Part shown: in pieces, positions 47,899 through 55,550 of the stretch
How positions within the stretch are numbered: the first letter of the stretch is position 1
Layout: each line of letters opens with the position of its first letter
Assembly (NCBI RefSeq): GCF_031326205.1
Contig: NZ_CP133721.1
Coordinates: 124,001 to 188,000 of the forward strand
Source: Flavobacterium sp. 20NA77.7
Lineage (GTDB): Bacteria > Bacteroidota > Bacteroidia > Flavobacteriales > Flavobacteriaceae
Reading direction: 5' to 3'
Length of the DNA stretch: 64,000 nt
The notes under the pieces: model-generated
Databases searched by the model: none
The model's input: the letters and a program-made list of their open reading frames with translations, nothing else
What the model was told of the DNA's origin: nothing
Translations under genes and position numbers: made by a program

Positions 47899-48657
47899 TT
47901 ATTTTCCTTTATTTACTTCTGCAACATATTTTTCAAGAGCACCTGTCATTGATGGTGTACCTGGAGCTGGAGCCATAATGTCAATGCGAAGACCGTGATC
48001 TAAAGCTTCTTTTTTAGTTGTTTCTCCAAAAACAGCAATTCTTGTGTCGTTTTGTTTAAAATCTGGAAAATTCTTAAACAAAGATTTAATTCCTGTCGGA
48101 CTAAAAAACGCTAAAATATCATAATAAACATCTTTTAAATCAGATAAATCACTCATTACGGTTCTGTAAAATATACCTTGTTTCCAATCTACTTTTAGGC
48201 CGTCTAATGTTTGAGGAACATCTGCATTTAATTGGTCCGTATTTGGTAATAAGAATTTTTCGTCTTTATATTTTTTAATTAAAGGTGTTAAATCTGCAAA
48301 TTCTTTTGGCCCCACATAAATTTTACGTTTTCTATACACCACATATTTTTGAAGATAAAAAGCAATAGCTTCAGATTGACAAAAATATTTTAAGTCTTCA
48401 GGTACTTTATAGCGCATCTCTTCAGCTACTCTAAAGAAATGGTCTACCGAATTTTTACTTGTAAAAATAATAGCAGTAAAATTATTTAAATCTATTTTTT
48501 GTGCCCTAACCTCTTTTGCCGAAACGCCTTCCACGTGAATAAAAGGTCTAAAGTCAACTTTAACCTTCAATTTGTTTTGTAGTTCATAATAAGGGGAATT
48601 TTCCACCTTTGGCTCTGGTTGTGAAACCAAAATAGTTTTCACTTTTAAATTTGACAT
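47899..48657 (-). CDS. hemD: Uroporphyrinogen-III synthase family protein
   Basis: The start is set at ATG 48657 (MSNLKVKTILVSQPEP); the frame could extend to a TTG at 48666. At 252 residues it shows the HemD two-domain pattern: TAIIFTSKNSVDHFF, FCQSEAIAFYLQK, FLLPNTDQL, ILAFFSPTGIKSLF, and IAVFGETTKKEAL. The family cyclises hydroxymethylbilane to uroporphyrinogen III for haem. Sequence conservation in HemD is low, so the enzyme assignment rests on fold-level motifs. It follows the DUF4271 gene, probably co-transcribed. Confidence 0.82.
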   Translation of the reverse strand: MSNLKVKTILVSQPEPKVENSPYYELQNKLKVKVDFRPFIHVEGVSAKEVRAQKIDLNNFTAIIFTSKNSVDHFFRVAEEMRYKVPEDLKYFCQSEAIAFYLQKYVVYRKRKIYVGPKEFADLTPLIKKYKDEKFLLPNTDQLNADVPQTLDGLKVDWKQGIFYRTVMSDLSDLKDVYYDILAFFSPTGIKSLFKNFPDFKQNDTRIAVFGETTKKEALDHGLRIDIMAPAPGTPSMTGALEKYVAEVNKGK

Positions 48658-48669
48658 ATCTAACAAATA

Positions 48670-49335
48670 CTATTTTTTTGTTATCCAATAATACATGAAA
48701 TAATATGGTGCTATTTCAAGGGTGCAAAGATACAAAATAAAATAAAATAATTTGCCTAAGATTAATTTTTGATAGGTCTTAATTAAAAAATAATACGTGA
48801 TGAGGTTATATATGACAAAAACAGCCAAAATAATATAAAATGCAACTTGTAAAGGAGTGTGATTGTAGTATAAAATAATATTAACAGGTAATAATAGTAA
48901 TCCAAAAAAAGCTCTATAATTTACTTTTACCAAATTAAATTGATCTACAAATCCTTCTGCATTTAATGTGTTCCCAATGATTTTTTCAATTAAGAATTTA
49001 GATAAAATAAAAACAAATAAAAAGGTAATAATTTGAATGAATGTAATGTAATTTGAAAGTTCTGAATACCCAAAATAGCTTAAAAGTAATAAGATGAAGA
49101 ATGAAAATGAAATAAGTTGAATAACAAACATAGAAACCGTAAACCAGTTTAATAAATTACTGGTGTCTTTATAAATCTTGTGATATTTATCGGAAACACC
49201 AATTTTTATAAATTCATTAAAACGAACTTCAAACACCGTTTTGTTTGCGGCAATAATTACCAAAGCTAGTATAAACAACACAGTTGCCCAATCTTTGCTA
49301 ATTAAAATTCGTTCGCTTAATAGTACTACATTCAT
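48670..49335 (-). CDS. DUF4271 multi-pass membrane protein
   Basis: Protein of 221 residues with about six hydrophobic helices (WATVLFILALVIIAANK, TVSMFVIQLISFSFFILLLL, FYFILYLCTLEIAPYYFMYY). The hemD-adjacent position and the FFGLLLLPVNIILYY and EIAPYYFMY blocks fit DUF4271, a Bacteroidota family of unknown function. The ATG lies only 4 nt after the -7 element of its promoter, so its mRNA may be leaderless. Confidence 0.85.
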   Translation of the reverse strand: MNVVLLSERILISKDWATVLFILALVIIAANKTVFEVRFNEFIKIGVSDKYHKIYKDTSNLLNWFTVSMFVIQLISFSFFILLLLSYFGYSELSNYITFIQIITFLFVFILSKFLIEKIIGNTLNAEGFVDQFNLVKVNYRAFFGLLLLPVNIILYYNHTPLQVAFYIILAVFVIYNLITYYFLIKTYQKLILGKLFYFILYLCTLEIAPYYFMYYWITKK

Positions 49336-49339
49336 AATG

Positions 49340-49367
49340 CAAATGTAGCAAAAAATAGTAGTACCAA
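49340..49367 (-). promoter_or_regulatory. Promoter of DUF4271-hemD operon
   Basis: On the minus strand TTG (49365-49367), 17-bp spacer and TACATTTG (49340-49347) fit the consensus. Only 4 nt separate the -7 element from the ATG. Confidence 0.65.
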
Positions 49368-49433
49368 TAATTATAAAATTATTAAGATATTTAAAATAAA
49401 AATAGCTTAATTTTGTGCCACAAATAAAAGTAT

Positions 49434-50156
49434 ATGTCCGCAGGAATTGTAATTATCCCCACGTATAATGAAATTGAAAACATAGAACGCATTATCCATG
49501 CGGTGTTTCAGTTGCCCTCTACCTTTCATGTATTAATTGTAGATGACAATTCGCCAGATGGCACAGCTTCAAAAGTTAAAGAATTACAAAAACAGTATAC
49601 GGACAAACTTTTTTTAGAAGTTAGAGAAAAGAAAGCAGGTTTAGGAACGGCTTATGTGCATGGTTTTAAATGGGCTTTGCAACATGATTATCCGTTTATT
49701 TATGAGATGGATGCCGATTTTTCACATAATCCAACTGATTTAGAAAAATTATACACTACTTGTCAAAATGGAGCTGATTTAGCCATTGGGTCAAGGTATT
49801 CACAAGGTGTAAATGTGGTCAATTGGCCCCTAAGTAGAGTATTGCTTTCTTATTTTGCTTCGGTATATGTGCGTTTGATAACAGGTATGAAAATTCATGA
49901 CGCTACGGCTGGCTTTGTTTGTTACAAAAGACAAGTACTAGAAGTGATTGATTTAAATAAAATAAAATTTGTAGGCTACGCGTTTCAAATTGAAATGAAA
50001 TACCGCGTTTTTGTCAAGAAATTTAAAATACAAGAAGTACCTATTATTTTTACAGACCGCACATTAGGCGAGTCTAAAATGAGTGGAGCTATTATAAGAG
50101 AAGCCGTGTTTGGCGTGTTACTATTACGCATAAAAAATATTTTTAAAAGTTTATAA
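49434..50156 (+). CDS. Polyprenol monophosphomannose synthase-like glycosyltransferase
   Basis: GT2-family enzyme of 240 residues: IIPTYNEIENIERII at the N-terminus, VDDNSPDGTA, KAGLGTAYVHGFKWAL, the metal-binding EMDADFSHNP, and the GESKMSG block. This is the Dpm1-like group that transfers mannose or a related sugar from a nucleotide sugar to a polyprenyl phosphate at the cytoplasmic membrane face. No C-terminal membrane domain is present. A -7 element TAATTTTG is at 49408-49415. It is followed 9 bp later by dihydroorotase, so they are likely co-transcribed. Confidence 0.9.
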   Translation: MSAGIVIIPTYNEIENIERIIHAVFQLPSTFHVLIVDDNSPDGTASKVKELQKQYTDKLFLEVREKKAGLGTAYVHGFKWALQHDYPFIYEMDADFSHNPTDLEKLYTTCQNGADLAIGSRYSQGVNVVNWPLSRVLLSYFASVYVRLITGMKIHDATAGFVCYKRQVLEVIDLNKIKFVGYAFQIEMKYRVFVKKFKIQEVPIIFTDRTLGESKMSGAIIREAVFGVLLLRIKNIFKSL

Positions 50157-50165
50157 AATCCCCAT

Positions 50166-51509
50166 ATGAGTACCTTTTTAATTAAAAATGCTAAGATTGT
50201 AAATGAAGGCAAAACCTTCGAAGGTGATGTATTAATTGAAGATGAACTAATTACTCAAATTGACACAAGCATTAGCGCAAAACCCAATTATACGGTTTTA
50301 GACGCAGAAGGGAGTTATTTATTGCCAGGTGCGATAGACGACCAAGTGCATTTTAGAGAACCTGGGTTAACACACAAAGGGACAATCGCTTCGGAAAGTA
50401 GAGCAGCCGTGGCAGGTGGAATTACTTCATTTATTGAGCAACCTAATACAGTTCCAAATGCTGTAACGCAAGAATTATTAGAAGACAAGTATCAAATAGC
50501 TGCGACATCTTCTTATGCAAATTATTCGTTTATGATGGGCGGGACTAACGATAATTTGGAAGAAATTCTCAAAACAAACCCTAGAAACGTTGCGGGCTTG
50601 AAGTTGTTTTTAGGCTCGTCAACAGGAAATATGTTGGTTGATGATCAAGAAACGTTAGAAAAAATATTTTCGTCAACAAAGCTTCTCATTGCGGTACATT
50701 GTGAAGACGAAGGTACAATTAAAGCTAATTTAGCCGCCTATACAGCAGAATTTGGCGAAGATATTCCTGTAACAAAACACCATTTAATTAGAAGCGAAGA
50801 AGCATGTTACTTATCTTCATCAAAAGCCATTGAATTAGCTAAAAAAACAGGTGCGCGTTTGCATGTTTTTCATTTGTCAACTGCAAAAGAAATGGAATTG
50901 TTTACCAATAAAATTCCGTTAGAAGAAAAACAAATTACGGCCGAAGTATGCATACATCATCTGTGGTTTACAGACGAAGATTATGCAACAAAAGGTAATT
51001 TTATTAAGTGGAATCCAGCGGTAAAAACAGCAAAAGACAAAGACGCTCTTTGGAAAGCATTGTTGAATGACACCATTGATGTCATTGCAACAGATCATGC
51101 ACCACATACGTTGGAAGAAAAAAATCAAAAATACACAAAAGCACCTTCGGGAGGACCATTAGTGCAACATGCTTTAGTTGCATTATTTGAAGCGCATTAT
51201 CAAGGGAAAATTTCGGTTGAAAAAATAGTAGAAAAATTTTGCCATAATCCAGCAAAAATTTTCAAAATAGAAAAAAGAGGTTTCATTCGAGAAGGCTATT
51301 ATGCCGATTTAGTTTTGGTACAACCGCAACAACCTTGGACCGTTAAAAAAGAAAATATTTTATATAAATGTGGTTGGTCGCCATTTGAAGGAGTTAATTT
51401 TAAAGCACGTATTTCGCATACCTTTGTAAATGGCAAATTAGTGTATCAAAACGGAAAAGTTAAAGAAGTAGTAGCAGGTAAAAGATTGCTTTTTGATAGA
51501 GAGAAATAA
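50166..51509 (+). CDS. pyrC: Dihydroorotase (class I) with QxH in place of HxH
   Basis: Protein of 447 residues of the cyclic amidohydrolase family: LLPGAIDDQVHFREPGLTHKG, IEQPNTVPNAVT, HVFHLSTAKEM, VCIHHLWF, ATDHAPHTLEEK. The family cyclises carbamoyl-aspartate to dihydroorotate in pyrimidine synthesis. The usual first metal ligand pair D-x-H-x-H reads D58-D59-Q60-V61-H62, so the first His is Gln. I recall this variant from other Bacteroidota, so it may be lineage-typical and functional, or the protein may be a related amidohydrolase. Other metal-binding positions look intact. Confidence 0.88.
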   Translation: MSTFLIKNAKIVNEGKTFEGDVLIEDELITQIDTSISAKPNYTVLDAEGSYLLPGAIDDQVHFREPGLTHKGTIASESRAAVAGGITSFIEQPNTVPNAVTQELLEDKYQIAATSSYANYSFMMGGTNDNLEEILKTNPRNVAGLKLFLGSSTGNMLVDDQETLEKIFSSTKLLIAVHCEDEGTIKANLAAYTAEFGEDIPVTKHHLIRSEEACYLSSSKAIELAKKTGARLHVFHLSTAKEMELFTNKIPLEEKQITAEVCIHHLWFTDEDYATKGNFIKWNPAVKTAKDKDALWKALLNDTIDVIATDHAPHTLEEKNQKYTKAPSGGPLVQHALVALFEAHYQGKISVEKIVEKFCHNPAKIFKIEKRGFIREGYYADLVLVQPQQPWTVKKENILYKCGWSPFEGVNFKARISHTFVNGKLVYQNGKVKEVVAGKRLLFDREK

Positions 51510-51514
51510 ATTGC

Positions 51515-51553
51515 GAATTATCAATTATGAATTATGAATTATCAATTATGAAT
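51515..51553. repeat. Two 18-bp direct repeats before DUF4296 gene
   Basis: The 18-bp sequence beginning GAATTATCAATTATG occurs at 51515-51532 and 51536-51553, a 21-bp period. The second copy contains the ATG at 51548, so the repeat forms the translation start region of the next gene. Confidence 0.75.
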
Positions 51554-51877
51554 AAAACAGTCTGGATAGTTAGCGTTATTTTATTGTTTTCATGCACAAG
51601 CAATCCTGTGTCAAAACCCAAAAATTTACTTGATGAAGACACCATGGTTGCTATCATGTATGATGTAGCCGTACTTCAAGCAGCATCAGCAAATGCACCA
51701 GACCAATTACACCAAAAAGGGATTGACGCCAAAAATTTTATTTATAAAAAATACAAAATTGATAGCGCTACCTATCATCAAAACAGCCGTTATTATGCAG
51801 GCGATGTAAAACACTACAAAAAAATGTATAAAAAAGTATTGGAACGTTTAGAGCAAACTCCAACTACAAAACAATGA
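51548..51877 (+). CDS. DUF4296 lipoprotein
   Basis: The start is ATG 51548 (MNKTVWIVSVILLFSCTSN), giving a lipoprotein signal with lipobox LLFSC; the earlier ATG at 51527 lies in the 18-bp repeats. At 109 residues the mature part has LLDEDTMVAIMYDVAVLQAA and DSATYHQNSRYYAGDVKHYKKMY, typical of DUF4296 (function unknown). It probably sits in the inner leaflet of the outer membrane. It follows dihydroorotase by 38 bp and ends 2 bp from the converging epimerase gene. Confidence 0.85.
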   Translation: MNKTVWIVSVILLFSCTSNPVSKPKNLLDEDTMVAIMYDVAVLQAASANAPDQLHQKGIDAKNFIYKKYKIDSATYHQNSRYYAGDVKHYKKMYKKVLERLEQTPTTKQ

Positions 51878-51878
51878 A

Positions 51879-52874
51879 TTACCGATGTTTTTCAGCTAAT
51901 GCCGTTAGGTAGTGTTTCATTGGCAAAAAAGAAAACGAAAAAGTAGCTTGCAATTTCCCTGAATCCAAATAGCTTTTATCGTATAACGCTAAGGCTGTAG
52001 CATGTGTCAAGAGTCGTTTTTTGGCAAAAAAAGTTCCTAAAAACCAATCCACTTTCCATAGCAAACTCGTTAACCAAGGTTTTGCTTCTATAGTTGGCTT
52101 TTTAACCTGAAGCGCAGTAGCTAACGTATCAAAAAGTTCTTTGTAGGTCCAGTTTTCAGCTACCACAATAAAACGTTCGCCAGTACTATTGCTGTTCATT
52201 GCGGCCAACATACTTTTTACTACATCTTCCACCGCAACAATGCCTACAGTTCCTTGCGTATAAAAAGACATACCTTTTTTTATCTTAGAAAAAAATAAAC
52301 TACTCCCCGAAGTATAAAACCCATCACCAAAAATAACTCCGGGATTGACTACCACTACGTTTAAACCTTCTTGTTGGCCTCGCCAAACTTCTAGTTCGGC
52401 ACCATATTTCGTAATGGAGTAATCACTGTGAATGAGCTCCATATTTCGTTCAGTCTCCTCAGTAACACACCAGTTTGCAGTGTTGCCCGCGCCAAGCGTA
52501 GCAATAGAACTCACATGGCATAATTTTTCTACATCGTGAGCCAAACACAAATTTACCACATTTGCCGTGCCAATAATATTCGTTTGATACAACGCGCTTT
52601 CGTCTTTAGGGTCAAAAGAAATCAGTGCCGCACAATGATACACCTGCGTTACTCCTTGAAACGCTTCTTCTAGTTTAGGGATGTCTAAAATATCAGCTTC
52701 TACCCACTCTATTTTTTCAAAAGATGCCGTTAAGCCTTGCGTAGCAAACAAATTATAAACATGTTCTTTTTTAGCAGCATTGCGGTAAATGGCACGTACA
52801 GCTTTACCTTCTTTGGTCAACTCAAGAAGTAAATGAAACCCAACTAAACCCGTAGCGCCTGTAACTAAAATCAT
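51879..52874 (-). CDS. NAD-dependent epimerase/dehydratase family protein
   Basis: The start is ATG 52874 (MILVTGATGLVGFHLL), the normal start for the NAD-binding GxxGxxG fold; the 25 extra upstream residues in the open frame are not family-like. At 331 residues it is an extended SDR: VYHCAALISFDP, the active-site YSITKYGAE (YxxxK), and VVNPGVIFGDG. Substrate unknown; relatives reduce or epimerise sugar nucleotides or dihydroflavonol-like compounds. No operon partner is seen on this strand. Confidence 0.9.
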   Translation of the reverse strand: MILVTGATGLVGFHLLLELTKEGKAVRAIYRNAAKKEHVYNLFATQGLTASFEKIEWVEADILDIPKLEEAFQGVTQVYHCAALISFDPKDESALYQTNIIGTANVVNLCLAHDVEKLCHVSSIATLGAGNTANWCVTEETERNMELIHSDYSITKYGAELEVWRGQQEGLNVVVVNPGVIFGDGFYTSGSSLFFSKIKKGMSFYTQGTVGIVAVEDVVKSMLAAMNSNSTGERFIVVAENWTYKELFDTLATALQVKKPTIEAKPWLTSLLWKVDWFLGTFFAKKRLLTHATALALYDKSYLDSGKLQATFSFSFLPMKHYLTALAEKHR

Positions 52875-52960
52875 GTTGTAAAAGTACAGAAAAAATGCTA
52901 AATAATTTGTCAATGAATTAATTTGAAAATTTGGAAGTGTTTTTCCCATTACCCATTCCT

Positions 52961-52994
52961 CGTCACTTCGAGTAGCAAAGCGTATCGAGAAGCC
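52961..52994. repeat. 34-bp dispersed repeat, copy 1
   Basis: Identical over 34 bp to 53078-53111, in the same orientation and 117 bp apart. The core runs from CGTCACTTCGAG to TATCGAGAAGCC, with CTTC/GAAG arms that could form a weak hairpin. It resembles small palindromic elements scattered in flavobacterial genomes. Both copies are also preceded by CATTACCC. Confidence 0.9.
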
Positions 52995-53077
52995 AATCTA
53001 AAAGTAAAGAGTGAAAAGTTTAAATTACGATATAAAATTAACGAATTTTCAAATTTTCAAATTAATCCATTACCCTC

Positions 53078-53111
53078 CGTCACTTCGAGTAGCAAAGCGT
53101 ATCGAGAAGCC
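53078..53111. repeat. 34-bp dispersed repeat, copy 2
   Basis: Second copy of the repeat at 52961-52994. The intervening 83 bp are AT-rich and share no coding capacity. The pair lies at the left edge of the accessory DUF262-HEPN segment. Confidence 0.9.
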
Positions 53112-53322
53112 ATCACCCAAAACAACCACATCTTTATGCGTATTGTAAGTTTAGTACTAAAATATTAGGTTTGAAAAACAAATGAGTTAATCAAAAAAAT
53201 GCGAATTTTTGATAGGTAATCGCAATTTTCGTATAGTAGTTATAAAATAAAGAAATTAGTTTTGAGCTATCTTAATAGATCAAGATACTCAAATTGTATA
53301 GAAAAAAGCGAAATAAAACGTT

Positions 53323-53373
53323 CGCCAATTATGCAAAAAGGTGATAGTAGTTTCGCATATATACAAGTTGGCG
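53323..53373. other. Nested inverted repeat upstream of DUF262 gene
   Basis: CGCCAA (53323-53328) pairs with TTGGCG (53368-53373), and inside it TATGC (53330-53334) pairs with GCATA (53355-53359). It ends 38 bp before the DUF262 ATG. It could be an operator, a transcript hairpin, or a recombination-site remnant; the sequence alone does not decide. Confidence 0.5.
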
Positions 53374-53411
53374 GTAATTTTATGAAAACCGAAATTTAAA
53401 AAATATAAATT

Positions 53412-54533
53412 ATGATTGAAGAAGAAAATAATATTGAAAATTTAACAGAAGAAATAAACGATGATTATGTAAATGATGATTTATATAATATTAATTCTTG
53501 GGGTGCAGATTATTCATTTCGAGAATTAATCTCAATGTATGATGACGGTGATTTAGAAAAACCAGAATTACAAAGAAAATATGTTTGGGGTAAACCAGAA
53601 GCAAGTAGATTTATAGATTCTGTTCTTCTTGGGCTCCCAATTCCGAGTATATTTCTCGCAAAAACTCACGATAATAAGATGTTAATTATTGACGGTTACC
53701 AAAGGTTAATGACTATTTATGATTATATGAGAGGAATATGGTCAGGTGATAATAAAATATTTCGATTATCAAATATTCCTGAAAAAATAAATAATCGTTG
53801 GAGAAATAAAGCATTTACGGAGTTATCTGATACAGAACAAAGGAAAATTAAAACGACAACAATTCACGCAATAATTTTTGAACAGAAATCACCAATTGAT
53901 GGTGACACAAGTTTGTATCAAATTTTTGAGAGAATTAATACAAGTGGAAGAACTTTAATGCCACAAGAAATTAGAAACTGTGTTTATCAGGGCAAATTTA
54001 ACTCATTACTTTTTGAGTTAAACATTAATTTACAATGGAGACACTTATTTGGTAGTGAATTAGAAGACCCAAGAATGAGAGATTTAGAATTCATTTTAAG
54101 ATATTTCAGTTTAAATACTGATTTTATAAGAAATTATCCAAAATCAAACATTTCGTTAAAAAAGTACTTAAATGAGTTTATGGGTAGCAAAATTAATAAT
54201 ACTGATGATGCAATAAGTCATTTTAGAAATGATTTTTCGCAAACAATTAACAGTGTTTACAATACTTTTGGAGATAATGCTTTTTATAATGTTCAATCTA
54301 CAGATTTAACGACAATTAGAAAAAGATTTTATCCTACAATTTTTGATGCTATTATGATTTCTACATCAATTGCAATTAAACAAGGTGTTGATGTTTCAAC
54401 TTCAAGTGAAAAAAGAAGATTAAATTTACTAAAAGACATAAATTTTAGAAAGTATATTTCTGAAGGAACTATGCAAACAGAACATATTAATGGAAGAATA
54501 AATCTTGCTTTAAACTATTTATACGATTTATAA
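53412..54533 (+). CDS. DUF262 (GmrSD/ParB-like) protein
   Basis: Protein of 373 residues. The DUF262 signature is clear: QRKYVWGKPEASRFIDSVLLGLPIPSIFL and then LIIDGYQRLMTIYDY (about residues 90-107; usual form DGQQRL), with INTSGRTLMPQEIRNCVY further on. DUF262 proteins are ParB/Srx-fold NTP-binding or nuclease-associated proteins, best known as the N-terminal half of GmrSD type IV restriction enzymes. No C-terminal DUF1524 HNH motif is evident here. The gene is AT-rich relative to its neighbours and ends 1 bp before a HEPN-like gene. The pair is likely a defence or toxin-antitoxin unit. Confidence 0.88.
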   Translation: MIEEENNIENLTEEINDDYVNDDLYNINSWGADYSFRELISMYDDGDLEKPELQRKYVWGKPEASRFIDSVLLGLPIPSIFLAKTHDNKMLIIDGYQRLMTIYDYMRGIWSGDNKIFRLSNIPEKINNRWRNKAFTELSDTEQRKIKTTTIHAIIFEQKSPIDGDTSLYQIFERINTSGRTLMPQEIRNCVYQGKFNSLLFELNINLQWRHLFGSELEDPRMRDLEFILRYFSLNTDFIRNYPKSNISLKKYLNEFMGSKINNTDDAISHFRNDFSQTINSVYNTFGDNAFYNVQSTDLTTIRKRFYPTIFDAIMISTSIAIKQGVDVSTSSEKRRLNLLKDINFRKYISEGTMQTEHINGRINLALNYLYDL

Positions 54534-54534
54534 T

Positions 54535-55023
54535 ATGAATAATTTAGTTGCAAAACAAAGCATTGACGATTGTAGTCTGGAAATGGAAGAGATTCAAAAA
54601 ATTATTGATGTTTTTGGTCAATCACATTCTATTGTTCCATATTTAACAAATTATGCAATAGTAAAGTGTTGCGGAACTATAGAAAACACATTCAAAGCAA
54701 TTTTATCTGACTTCCATAACACATTACCTATCCAAGCAAAAAATTACATAGAAACAACTTTTACAAACAGTTCTATGAATCCAAGTAAGGAAAACATCTG
54801 TAAAAGTTTAAAAAGATTTGATGAAAATTGGAATACTGAATTTAAACATAAACTTGATTTAGAGCCGAACAAATCGCAAATTGATAGTTCACTAAAATCA
54901 TTAAATGATGCTAGAAATGAATTCGCACACGGAGGATATCCTAGAGTTTCATTTGGTAGTGTAAAAACATATTTTCACGATTCAAAAAAAATAATTGAAA
55001 TAATAGACGATGTTGTTAAATAA
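54535..55023 (+). CDS. HEPN-domain protein, probable RNase or toxin partner
   Basis: All-helical protein of 162 residues. Near the C-terminus LNDARNEFAHGG contains R127-N-E-F-A-H132, the Rx4H motif of HEPN RNases. The upstream helices (YLTNYAIVKCCGTIENTFKAIL) fit the MAE_28990/MAE_18760-like or RiboL-PSP HEPN group, which has been reported next to DUF262 genes. By family it would cleave RNA or bind it, with the DUF262 protein as regulator or effector. Translation is likely coupled to the upstream gene (1-bp gap). Confidence 0.78.
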   Translation: MNNLVAKQSIDDCSLEMEEIQKIIDVFGQSHSIVPYLTNYAIVKCCGTIENTFKAILSDFHNTLPIQAKNYIETTFTNSSMNPSKENICKSLKRFDENWNTEFKHKLDLEPNKSQIDSSLKSLNDARNEFAHGGYPRVSFGSVKTYFHDSKKIIEIIDDVVK

Positions 55024-55122
55024 TAAAAACTGCTTACAACAGCAGTAATCGTTTAACAACACTTTCATTTTAAAGAATCAAAACATTAAAATAACAATCT
55101 TAAGGAAAAACAGAAAAGAATT

Positions 55123-55434
55123 ATGAAAAAATACGCAATCTTAACTTATTGGGCAAAAGGTACGTCAAACGGAACAGCACCTGATGGTAATGGTCCAGCA
55201 AGATTAAACGAAGGTCTATATAATTCGTCGCATAAAATGAGTGACAATACTGTTGCAGATTTAATACGAAATGAAGAAGGGAAAGTTATTCAATTTATTT
55301 CTCAAGTTGATGCTCTAAATTATTGTATAAAGCTTGGTTGGAATTTGGAACAAACACTCTTTGAATCTCACGAAGGATTCAATTCAAGAGACCCATATAG
55401 TAGTTATATTTTTATTTTATCAAAACAAGAATAA
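55123..55434 (+). CDS. Orphan small protein (103 aa) of accessory segment
   Basis: No signal peptide or transmembrane helix and no recognised domain. The sequence begins KKYAILTYWAKGTSNG, then PDGNGPARLNEGLYNSS, and a tail with LNYCIKLGWNLEQTLF and SRDPYSSYIFILSK. It lies 99 bp after the HEPN gene, the same strand, but with an intervening gap that breaks tight coupling. An 11-bp repeat (ACACTTTCATT) lies on each side (55059-55069, 55447-55457). It may be an independent cassette gene. Function unknown. Confidence 0.6.
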   Translation: MKKYAILTYWAKGTSNGTAPDGNGPARLNEGLYNSSHKMSDNTVADLIRNEEGKVIQFISQVDALNYCIKLGWNLEQTLFESHEGFNSRDPYSSYIFILSKQE

Positions 55435-55516
55435 TTAAAAACGCCCACACTTTCATTACCAACAAAATCCCTTTGATTTGTGCGAAGTAACATTTCAAAA
55501 ACTCAAATTTTAGCCC

Positions 55517-55524
55517 TATATTTG
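55517..55524 (+). promoter_or_regulatory. -7 element of asnS promoter
   Basis: TATATTTG matches TAnnTTTG, 26 nt before the asnS ATG. The -33 box is not obvious. Confidence 0.55.
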
Positions 55525-55550
55525 CATTTTAATGCATATACAAACTTACA

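Larger units (their letters stand above)
52875..53411. other. 537-bp gene-free stretch between epimerase and DUF262 genes
   Basis: It holds two copies of a 34-bp dispersed repeat (52961-52994, 53078-53111), an AT-rich segment, and an inverted repeat with a TTGGCG arm (53323-53373). The open frame at 52923-53168 is an artefact of the repeat: it encodes VTSSSKAYREA twice. No promoter for the DUF262 unit could be assigned with confidence. Confidence 0.7.

Noticed and set aside
52923..53168. 81-codon open frame encoding VTSSSKAYREA twice
   Set aside because: It is a translation of the two 34-bp dispersed repeats and intervening AT-rich DNA.
52875..55550. Insertion sequence or integrase-bearing element
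   Set aside because: No transposase or integrase gene and no convincing terminal inverted repeats are visible; only short repeats are present.
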